A DNA stretch of 58,603 nucleotides from positions 1 through 58,603 of the forward strand of contig JBCCHB010000110.1 of the NCBI GenBank assembly GCA_039028975.1, read 5' to 3'. This stretch comes from JAHBNG01 sp039028975. GTDB taxonomy: Bacteria; Chloroflexota; Anaerolineae; Caldilineales; Caldilineaceae. The number at the start of each line of letters is the position of its first letter. Position 1 is the first letter of the stretch. The notes beneath the pieces were generated by a model. It saw only the letters and a list, made by a program, of their open reading frames with translations. It had not been told where the DNA came from and did not search any database. A program made the translations under genes and the position numbers. This document shows positions 27,196-34,605 of the stretch, piece by piece.

Positions 27196-28872
27196 ATGAC
27201 TTCCCTCTCTTTCAAGACAGCCAAACAGCCAGCCACAGGTTCATTAGGTGTTGTTGCATCGAACCACTCACTCGGCTCTGCCGCCGGTTTGGAGATGCTG
27301 GCCATGGGTGGCAATGCAATTGATGCCGCCATTGGTACCCTATTTGCCCTGAACGTTGTTGAGCCGATGATGGTTGGTATATTGGGGGCTGGTTGGATGA
27401 ACATTCGGCTGGCCAGCGGCGAATCGATTATTGTGGATAATTATGCGACGGCTCCGCAAACTGCCACCTCGGATCTATTTACACCAATCTCTGATAGCTG
27501 GCCAGACTACATGGAGACGGTGGGAGATGCCAGCAAAGTAGGCTATTTAGCGACTGGAACACCAGGCACACTAAAAGCATGGGTTGAAGCCGTTCAGTCA
27601 TGGGGGCGACTAGATCTGGCCACAGTCATGGCACCCGCTATTCGCTATGCTGAACAAGGTTTCGTGGTGGGTGGTTATCTGCATGAACTTATTATGAGTA
27701 CCCACTCAGATCTAGCTAGATTCCCTGCCTCAGCCGATCTCTTTCTGCCCAATGGTAAGCCACTTGACTCAGGGGAGCGCCTGATCCAACCAGAATTAGG
27801 TAAAACTTTTCGTGCTATTGCCCAGCATGGAGCTGACGTACTTTACGACGGTGCTGTTGGCCAGGTAATTGTAGATGACATCGCTCAAAACGGGGGGATC
27901 TTGTCTATGGACGACCTGCGTCAGTACGGAACCATTCGGCGAGAGGCTTTATCTCTATCGTATCGCGGCTATGAGGTTATCGTTCCTTCGCCGCCTTGTG
28001 CTGGTGGTCTTCATCTCTTGCAGATCTTGGCTTTGTTGGAGGGGTTTGATGTAGCTAGCCTTGGGTTCGGCACGAGCGACGGGATTCATCTTCTGACCGA
28101 ATGCTTCAAAATTGCCTTTGCGGATCGGGCGGCACATGTCGGTGATCCTGCGAATGGCCATGTCCCAGTAGAGTGGCTTCTATCGGAATCCTATGCATCA
28201 GAGCGACAGGTCACTATACGCATGGATAAGGCATCACCTCAGAATGCAGGTGTGTTGCCATCCAGCGATTCAAATGATACAACCCACGTTACCGCAGCTG
28301 ACCAAGAGGGCAATATCGCTTCGTTCACCCAGACGATTAACCAAGCCTTTGGCTCTAAAGTGATAGTACCGGGTACAGGGCTTCTGCTGAATAACTGTAT
28401 GGCCCTCTTCGATCCCCATCCTGGCCATCCCAACTCGGTCGGCCCCGGAAAGCGAACGGTGAGCAGTACGTCGCCAGTCATTGTACTCAAAGGTGGTGAG
28501 CCACTAATGGCGCTAGGAACGCCTGGTGGCGTTCGTATCTTCCCAAGTATTGCCCAGGCAATTGTCAATGTAATCGATCATGGTATGACCCTACAAGAGG
28601 CAGTTGAAGCACCGAGGGTATGGACCCAAGGCCAATGGCTAGAGGTAGAGCAAGAGATTCCTGATTCAGTCCGCCATGAACTTGCCCAGCGTGGTCACCA
28701 GGTTCAGGAAGTCTCGGTGGTTGCTGGCGGTATGAATGGCATCATGTTTGATCAAGCAACGGGTCAGATGCATGGTGCAGCTTGTTGGCGGGCAGACGGT
28801 TCGCCCGCGGCTCTCAGTGGTGGTCCGGCCCGCAGCGGCATTCGCTTTCAATCGACAGCCAGTCGTCGCTAG
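27196..28872 (+). CDS. Gamma-glutamyltransferase-like Ntn hydrolase
   Basis: A 558-residue GGT-family proenzyme; the ATG at 27196 follows GAGGAG. The autocleavage and catalytic threonine is Thr362 in the DTTHVTAADQEGN motif, which starts the small subunit, and the SSTSP motif (Ser423/424) that contributes to the oxyanion hole and substrate pocket is present. However, the arginine that binds the glutamate carboxylate in true GGTs (motif RE-x-AP; Arg107 in human, Arg114 in Escherichia coli) is Tyr83 here (DNYATAP), and the Asp pair of the NNxMDDF motif is CMALF. So the fold is intact while gamma-glutamyl recognition is probably lost. No signal peptide is seen. Its place at the end of a peptide-importer operon suggests an intracellular amide hydrolase acting on the imported substrate. 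Confidence 0.9.
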   Translation: MTSLSFKTAKQPATGSLGVVASNHSLGSAAGLEMLAMGGNAIDAAIGTLFALNVVEPMMVGILGAGWMNIRLASGESIIVDNYATAPQTATSDLFTPISDSWPDYMETVGDASKVGYLATGTPGTLKAWVEAVQSWGRLDLATVMAPAIRYAEQGFVVGGYLHELIMSTHSDLARFPASADLFLPNGKPLDSGERLIQPELGKTFRAIAQHGADVLYDGAVGQVIVDDIAQNGGILSMDDLRQYGTIRREALSLSYRGYEVIVPSPPCAGGLHLLQILALLEGFDVASLGFGTSDGIHLLTECFKIAFADRAAHVGDPANGHVPVEWLLSESYASERQVTIRMDKASPQNAGVLPSSDSNDTTHVTAADQEGNIASFTQTINQAFGSKVIVPGTGLLLNNCMALFDPHPGHPNSVGPGKRTVSSTSPVIVLKGGEPLMALGTPGGVRIFPSIAQAIVNVIDHGMTLQEAVEAPRVWTQGQWLEVEQEIPDSVRHELAQRGHQVQEVSVVAGGMNGIMFDQATGQMHGAACWRADGSPAALSGGPARSGIRFQSTASRR

Positions 28873-29002
28873 TCAAATAGTTTATTGAGTCAGACGAGAC
28901 ACGTGGCTGGGCAAACGTTGTCTTGCCAGATTGGCGTGGCCCAATCAATGCGGTAACGCGGTTGCGTCGTAGCAATTTGGGTCTTAGGGGTACTTCGTTC
29001 AA
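28873..29002 (-). pseudogene. Remnant of a DUF4143-type AAA ATPase gene
   Basis: The minus strand from the ATG at 29002 encodes the start of a typical AAA_14/DUF4143 ATPase: LLRRNRVTALIGPRQSGKTTFAQ, with an intact Walker A (GPRQSGKTT), then NYLTSDDW where the family has a NYFDLED-like segment. It then runs into the end of the converging GGT-like gene and stops after about 60 residues; normal length is near 400. It is therefore a 5' fragment of a lost gene. Confidence 0.65.
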
Positions 29003-29012
29003 TTACATATCG

Positions 29013-29065
29013 CAATGATACCTTGAAAATTGGTCATGTCAAGACGAATTTTCAAGGTATCATTG
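29013..29065. terminator. Perfect 19-bp hairpin between convergent genes
   Basis: Arms caatgataccttgaaaatt (29013-29031) and aattttcaaggtatcattg (29047-29065) match at all 19 positions with a 15-base loop. It sits between the converging GGT-like gene and the desaturase gene, so a bidirectional terminator is likely although no long T run follows. It may instead be a mobile palindrome. Confidence 0.6.
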
Positions 29066-29069
29066 TGTT

Positions 29070-30215
29070 CTACCTCAGCCCTTCTGGAGCCAACTCGCCG
29101 ATTGAACTTTCCAACATATCGGGCGTATCAGTACGCACACTATTGGCGGTGGGTGGTAATGGCGTGTCAAACTGGTAGTCCGGTTCACTCTGCTGCCGCT
29201 CCCAGACTGAAAGCATTTCGCGCCAAGCACCTAAGAGAGAGCGAGGCTCTGGCATATCGTCGGCAATCTCGTTGTAGAGTTTCTTGAGATTATAGCACGG
29301 GACGCCCGCATACATGTGGTGCTCGATGTGCCAGTTCATGCGCCAGTAGAGGAACTCAGTCAGGGGATCAACCTTAATGGAGCGCACGCACTTGCGAAAA
29401 TCTGGCACATTGTCCTGCAAACCACAGTGCTGGGTAATTCCAACGGCATAAGATAACCAGTTGGCGGTAAATGGGGCAACAGTAAAGATCAGGGAAAGAA
29501 CCCAAAGGCCCGTGATGATTGAAATAACCAGAACTGAAGCGTGGAAGAGGAGAAGGATACGTGACCACCAAATAGATTTGCGATACTCTTCTGGTTGGTC
29601 TGCGTGCAGGGCTTTTATCCATTCGTTAATGGGTACCTCTTCAGAGCCAACAATGCCAAAAGCCGCTTTTGTGGTCACAATGATGGTTGAAATGAGTCCG
29701 CCCTTGCCAAAGGTGCGTCCTCGCTGAGTCAGCAGGTTGATCGTGAAGAGTTGGAGCAGAAACGTTGATCCAACTGACGGATGCAGAGGCAGCAGATTTT
29801 CCCGATCCCCATCTGGGTGAAGGGTATAGCGGTGGTGGTAGGTGTGGCTGCTCGCATAGTCAAAAGGATCCCACCAGCTTATCAGGCTGAAGATGTACAT
29901 GAAAATCTTGTTCAGTCTCTTCGTCTTGAAGACGGTGCCATGCCCCAACTCATGAGGAGCCACGCCAATAAAGAAGCTGGTCACCGTTCCATGGGCGAAG
30001 AACGCTGCAACAAATGCTAACCACATCTGTTGAGACCAGAATAGGAAGACTAAAGTTCCTGTAAGAGCAAAGAGCGCCAGGTGACCTCCTGCCTGAAACC
30101 AGCCTTGGGCATCGCTGCGCTTAGACAGCTCTCGCAACCTTGTGCCTTTGATGGGACATCGATACCATTCGACGCGGAGGTTTTTGCGTACTTCAGCAAG
30201 GGGTTGGTAGTCCAT
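29070..30215 (-). CDS. Membrane fatty acid desaturase
   Basis: A 381-residue integral membrane desaturase of the di-iron, histidine-box type, which introduces double bonds into acyl chains. The three boxes are visible: HELGHG after the first membrane hairpin, SHTYHHRYTLH, and WHIEHHMY near the C-terminus, in agreement with the H-x(3-4)-H, HxxHH, HxxHH pattern. Hydrophobic stretches LALFALTGTLVFLF and MWLAFVAAFFAHGTV surround the first box. It has no obvious operon partner and is preceded on the minus strand by the glycan locus about 60 bases away. Substrate could be a membrane lipid or a carotenoid. Confidence 0.92.
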   Translation of the reverse strand: MDYQPLAEVRKNLRVEWYRCPIKGTRLRELSKRSDAQGWFQAGGHLALFALTGTLVFLFWSQQMWLAFVAAFFAHGTVTSFFIGVAPHELGHGTVFKTKRLNKIFMYIFSLISWWDPFDYASSHTYHHRYTLHPDGDRENLLPLHPSVGSTFLLQLFTINLLTQRGRTFGKGGLISTIIVTTKAAFGIVGSEEVPINEWIKALHADQPEEYRKSIWWSRILLLFHASVLVISIITGLWVLSLIFTVAPFTANWLSYAVGITQHCGLQDNVPDFRKCVRSIKVDPLTEFLYWRMNWHIEHHMYAGVPCYNLKKLYNEIADDMPEPRSLLGAWREMLSVWERQQSEPDYQFDTPLPPTANSVRTDTPDMLESSIGELAPEGLR

Positions 30216-30271
30216 GTGTTTCTCCTTTGTTCAACAGCATGCCAGGAGAAATATAATAACATAACCGAACC

Positions 30272-33004
30272 CTAATCGATCAATTTATTGATAAATGTAG
30301 CCAAATTATCGGTCCCTTCAATCTCCACCCTAGGCATGGCCAAAAGTGAATCCCCTACACTTGCAGCCCCCCATTCGCAGGTAACGCCGTAGGCGTAGCC
30401 TACCGCCCCGGCGGCCAGCTGTACAAGCCGATTTGTGTTGCCGAATGGGTAGGCAATCGCGTTAACCTCTACACTTAAGCCATCTTCCAGAATCGCCTTG
30501 GATTGGTGCAGCTCCTTAAGCAACGCCGAAGGAAGTTTCCAGGTCAATGATGGATGGGTCATGCTATGTGAACCAAACGACACCCCGCTTCGCTGGAGTG
30601 CTCGAAGTTCCTTCCAGTCAAGAAGTGGAATCACTTCACCATATTGTTGATGATCCCACTTGTTTGTTTGGCCAATTAAAGAGGTTACGAGAAAAACGGT
30701 GGCTGTAAAGCCATATTTTTGAAGCAGGGGCCAAGCGTACTGGGCAAAGTCCCGATAGCCATCATCAAAGGTGATCATAACGGCTTTGCGCGGAATGGGC
30801 GCTCGCTGATCTACCCACCCCCGCCAATCATCAAATGTGGTGCTGTGATATCCCTCATCTCGAAGATAGCGCAATTGCTCTTCAAAGGCATGGGGCGAGA
30901 CCCGCCAATCAGCCAAGGCGTCAGAGCCATTTGGTGCCACTCGATGGTACATGAGAATGGGTAAATCGACTGAACATCCGTGCCAGAAGACCTGCTCCTC
31001 TACGTCGGCAGGCAGTTCGGTCGGCTGTTCCACCTGAGTGATGAGTGGTGTCGGATCATTCGGTTGGTCTGCGCTCTTTCGCTGGAATGCATGGACTCGA
31101 TAAATGGGTGTTCGGATCTCTTCCACGAGATCCAAGCCTGGTATCGAAGAGAATGTTTCACCGATTCTCTTGGCCCCAAATTGGTGGTCCCAGCCAAAGC
31201 CAGGAGATGCTGAATCATCGACAACCACGTTACCATGGGCCATGACCAGCCGCCCTCCAGGGTTAAGAGCATTAGCAACTTTCTTAGCAACTTTGCGAAG
31301 TTGTCTGTAATCCCTTGTAAAATAGAGTACTTCACTACAGGTAATTAAATCATAGGTTCCTTCGATCTCATCTCGTACGAGATCAAGTTGACGGTAGTCG
31401 ATATTCGCCTGCTCATTGCAACGTTCTGCGGCGCGGCCTAAGGCCACATCCGAAATATCCGCCGCCGTCAACCGTTGCACATGGCTTGCTAACTGGGCCG
31501 TGAAATGGCCCTCAGCACAAGCTATCTCCAAGGCGGTGGCAATGTGTTTGCTGCTACCTTTGTCCACTGCCAACTCAAGAGTCTGCTCATATTTTGTCTG
31601 TTCATAGCCGCTGGTATAAGCCCAAGGATCAGGCGACTCACCAAAAAGCTCCTCAAAAAAGGCCCGGTTCTCACGCGGTGCATAGCGTCGCCGTAAGCCA
31701 TGTGCTTTCTGATAGAGATAGGGAAAAACTTGAAGGCAGTTGCGACTTGTCTGCATTAGATACCAAGCCCAAATTCGACCATTTTCTACCATACCAGTCC
31801 TAAGGTATTGCCTATAGATCGCCAACTGAGCAGACCTCGCATGAAGGAAATGGGTAGGACCCAGCTGACCCATATATACGGTGAGCAACTTATCAGCCGT
31901 CAACAAAGCCTTCGTCGACAGATTGGGTACCTCAGTCCGCTCTTCTAATGCTGCCAAAAATGTTTGTACATTCGGTAATGCCCGAACCCAGACCTGTTTC
32001 CATTCAGCCAAGGGTTTACCTGCTGCCAGAACAACCCCCTGTACTACGCACTCAGCTACACCATGAGCATGAAGAGTTGGGCAAGGCTCGTTAGGCAATT
32101 CGTCCAGTAAAAATCGAGCATCCTCATAGCGACCCAACACCAGCCCAGCCGAGGAACAGAGCAGATAATAGCGTTGAGAGAGGGCCGACTTGTCACTAAA
32201 CCCAGCCGGAAATGCGGGATGTGGCTCCCGCACTCGGAGGTCATCTCTATAGCCTTGGCTCAGAACCTGAAGCCCGTCTTTCAAGATGCGGCGACCATCC
32301 ATAGATGCCGAAGTCGGGCGCATACGGTAGGGTGCAATCAGCCCTTTGACCGCGCCAAACCTGGCTCCTGTACGTGAGACCCGCTGCCAGACATCCCAAT
32401 CTTCGCAGACGACTAGCTCTGGATCAAAGCCCCCAATGCTTTCTACAAGTTTGCGCCGCAGTATGAATGAATGAATGGCAAATGGACACTGCTCTGCGTG
32501 CATGGCAAAGAGATCGCCACCCTGGGTTGCCACTTCCGGAAAGACTTTATAGCCATCAGCCGTAATATATGCCCAGCCACAGTATACACCATCTAAACTC
32601 TTATCATTATTCAGGGCCTGGGTAAGCACTTGCAAATGGTCCGGCTCGATCCAATCATCGGCATCCAAGAAGAGAATCCACTCATGGGTTGCGTGTTGAA
32701 TGCCGCTGTTCCGGGCCGCACTGACGCCCCCATTGGCTTGGCTTATGAGCCGAAAACGTTGATCATATCGTACATACCGAGAGGCAATTCGATTGGTGCC
32801 ATCCGTCGAGCCATCATCCACAAGCACAGCTTCCCAATAAGGGTAATCCTGCTGCATAATCGATTCCAATGTGGCTTCCACTGTCTCATCGACATTATAC
32901 ATGGCGACAATTATTGAAACGTGTAGGGGGGCATCTGATTCCACTGAGGAAACAGATGCTGAATTGTTACGGATGAATTGTTTGACTACAGATTGAGCTA
33001 ACAT
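30272..33004 (-). CDS. Fusion: GT2 glycosyltransferase, NodS-like methyltransferase, NodB-like deacetylase
   Basis: A single 910-residue frame with three enzymatic domains. Residues about 28-250 form a GT-A family 2 transferase: VSIIVAMYN, VLVDDGSTDGT, and the DxD-type LFLDADDW (Asp114/Asp116). About 250-450 is a helical linker of unknown fold. About 450-645 is a SAM methyltransferase, with EIACAEGHFT as motif I and the start PDPWAYTSGYEQTKYE, resembling the NodS family that N-methylates Nod-factor glucosamine. About 680-910 is a polysaccharide deacetylase (NodB fold): PILMYHRV, motif 1 ITFDDGY (744-750) and motif 2 SHSMTH with His813 and His817. The protein has no signal peptide. It is the last gene of a glycan operon and probably adds a sugar, removes an N-acetyl group and N-methylates the amine. 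Confidence 0.92.
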   Translation of the reverse strand: MLAQSVVKQFIRNNSASVSSVESDAPLHVSIIVAMYNVDETVEATLESIMQQDYPYWEAVLVDDGSTDGTNRIASRYVRYDQRFRLISQANGGVSAARNSGIQHATHEWILFLDADDWIEPDHLQVLTQALNNDKSLDGVYCGWAYITADGYKVFPEVATQGGDLFAMHAEQCPFAIHSFILRRKLVESIGGFDPELVVCEDWDVWQRVSRTGARFGAVKGLIAPYRMRPTSASMDGRRILKDGLQVLSQGYRDDLRVREPHPAFPAGFSDKSALSQRYYLLCSSAGLVLGRYEDARFLLDELPNEPCPTLHAHGVAECVVQGVVLAAGKPLAEWKQVWVRALPNVQTFLAALEERTEVPNLSTKALLTADKLLTVYMGQLGPTHFLHARSAQLAIYRQYLRTGMVENGRIWAWYLMQTSRNCLQVFPYLYQKAHGLRRRYAPRENRAFFEELFGESPDPWAYTSGYEQTKYEQTLELAVDKGSSKHIATALEIACAEGHFTAQLASHVQRLTAADISDVALGRAAERCNEQANIDYRQLDLVRDEIEGTYDLITCSEVLYFTRDYRQLRKVAKKVANALNPGGRLVMAHGNVVVDDSASPGFGWDHQFGAKRIGETFSSIPGLDLVEEIRTPIYRVHAFQRKSADQPNDPTPLITQVEQPTELPADVEEQVFWHGCSVDLPILMYHRVAPNGSDALADWRVSPHAFEEQLRYLRDEGYHSTTFDDWRGWVDQRAPIPRKAVMITFDDGYRDFAQYAWPLLQKYGFTATVFLVTSLIGQTNKWDHQQYGEVIPLLDWKELRALQRSGVSFGSHSMTHPSLTWKLPSALLKELHQSKAILEDGLSVEVNAIAYPFGNTNRLVQLAAGAVGYAYGVTCEWGAASVGDSLLAMPRVEIEGTDNLATFINKLID

Positions 33005-33033
33005 GAGTACCCTATATGGCTTCTATAGTTTTT

Positions 33034-33098
33034 AAGAAAAAGATTTTCCAACCGCCCCCTGAGCGTGTCGAAGGGTAAGGGCGGAAAATCTTTTTCTT
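33034..33098. repeat. Long hairpin upstream of the fusion gene
   Basis: Arms aagaaaaagattttcc (33034-33049) and ggaaaatctttttctt (33083-33098) are perfectly complementary, and inner gccc/gggc segments extend the stem. The loop carries the dispersed motif ctgagcgtgtcgaag. It lies between the GT2 gene stop and the fusion-gene start on the minus strand, so it may attenuate or terminate transcription. Confidence 0.75.
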
Positions 33099-33124
33099 GA
33101 TGTCTATAGTACGATTAATTACTG

Positions 33125-33213
33125 TAACTATACTGCGGTCGATTTGAAAACCGGAGTTTTCCGATGCTCTACTAGAGTGACCAAACTCGTGTTTTCAAAC
33201 AGAGATGAGTATA
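33125..33213 (+). repeat. Family-2 palindromic element, full copy
   Basis: About 89 bases from taactatactgcggtcgattt to gagatgagtata. Its inverse aligns over the whole length with 39608-39697, and its ends match the short copies at 15340-15379 and 22907-22940. Internal arms gaaaaccggag and the gttttcaaac region give a two-lobed palindrome. Confidence 0.85.
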
Positions 33214-33289
33214 ATGGCTATCAGCAGATCGCAGTCGGACTGTGCCAGCGGCACGCCTTTTGCCTACGTAGGCAAGCATTCTCTACTGA

Positions 33290-34597
33290 TTATGAATGAT
33301 CGAGCAATACGTTTCTGATCGCTTTCTTGGGCCTTTCTCGATTTTGCCAGTAGAATTTGACACCAGAAAGACAACCCGCCACTTCGGTCATCAGAATCTC
33401 AGGAGCAAAAGCAGAATGGAGCATCAGACCGCGCATAAAGTACTTCAAATAGACAAGGGGCAACCACAGGAAGAGACGGAACAAATTACCTACGTCTCTC
33501 CATTTGGCAAACTGAATAAGAAGAGCCGTAATGTGTCCACGCATATATCCGAATAACTGTTGCTTTAATCCCGCCATTTCAAAACGATGGTTATGATAAC
33601 AGATGGCTCGTGGTTCGTATCGGCAGGTCCACCCGCTGCGGATAACACGGTAGAATAGTTCCGTATCCTCACTGCACCCTGCCCGTCCACTGCCCAGCCG
33701 TTCATCAAAGCCATCGATTGTGTTGAACAATTCACGTCGAATGGCCATGTTCCCACTTCCGCCGATCTCCCAGACAGGCATGCCCCACCAACGGTTTGCT
33801 TCAAAAAAGTGCTGGCCAAAATCTCGGCAATGATATCCTTTAATAAAGCTAAATCGCTCTTCAAATAGACCTTGGGCATAGGTTGTTAGGAGAGTAGGAA
33901 AGACGATTCCTGTAACCACACCGACCCGTGGATCCCTGAAGCCTGCACAGAGCTGGGTTAGCCAGGACGGGTGAACAAGTTCATCATCATCTAGAAAGGC
34001 GATGATCTCTCCACTGCTTTCATATGCCCCCCTGTTGCGTGCCGCACTTGCCCCTGGCGTTACTTCCCGAATGAAGCGCACATTTGGAAATTCCTCTTGA
34101 AGGTCTTGAATGCCTGCTGATGAGAACGGGTTTGATGAGGGTGCATTATCTACCACAATGATCTCATTCGGCTGGATTTCGAGCATTGCCAGTGAAGAGA
34201 GGTTTTTCCGAAGTGACTCAACTCGACCACAGGTTGGAATCACCAGGCTGATATTTACATCTGAAAACCCTGCTGATTGAGCATTGTCATCAACAATCTT
34301 ATCAAGCAGAGCCAGCCTATCACGGAATGTCACCGAATCTTGCCTACCACTATCGTGAATAGGCAGGAGGGTCAGATATTCCTCAGTTGCTGGTAAGGTT
34401 ACCTTCTCGGCGATTTCTCGAATAGCGGGTTTGGATAAGAATAAGGGGGGTCGCCGCGTAAAGTATTGACCCAACGGCAATGATTTCCACCAGAAAATGA
34501 TAAAGAGCGTACTTGCATTCGCTTTCATGGCTAGTGGTTGCATCTCTCGGCTGAGATCAATATGATGGAATTCGGTGTATGATATTTCTTCGTTCAC
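33290..34597 (-). CDS. GT2 family glycosyltransferase
   Basis: A 435-residue inverting GT-A transferase. The catalytic domain starts near residue 120 with ISLVIPTCGRVESL, then EIIVVDNAPSS, the donor-binding IIAFLDDDELVHP, and the acceptor-side GSGRAGCSEDTELFYRV, where ED is the expected general base. The first ~110 residues are an extra N-terminal domain, and the C-terminus (LFLWLPLVYLKYFMRGLM) may associate with the membrane. Located 9 bases after the stop of the ABC exporter gene on the same strand, so it is co-transcribed with it. Likely extends the glycan made by this locus. Confidence 0.92.
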   Translation of the reverse strand: MNEEISYTEFHHIDLSREMQPLAMKANASTLFIIFWWKSLPLGQYFTRRPPLFLSKPAIREIAEKVTLPATEEYLTLLPIHDSGRQDSVTFRDRLALLDKIVDDNAQSAGFSDVNISLVIPTCGRVESLRKNLSSLAMLEIQPNEIIVVDNAPSSNPFSSAGIQDLQEEFPNVRFIREVTPGASAARNRGAYESSGEIIAFLDDDELVHPSWLTQLCAGFRDPRVGVVTGIVFPTLLTTYAQGLFEERFSFIKGYHCRDFGQHFFEANRWWGMPVWEIGGSGNMAIRRELFNTIDGFDERLGSGRAGCSEDTELFYRVIRSGWTCRYEPRAICYHNHRFEMAGLKQQLFGYMRGHITALLIQFAKWRDVGNLFRLFLWLPLVYLKYFMRGLMLHSAFAPEILMTEVAGCLSGVKFYWQNRERPKKAIRNVLLDHS

Positions 34598-34605
34598 TCT
34601 TGTAT

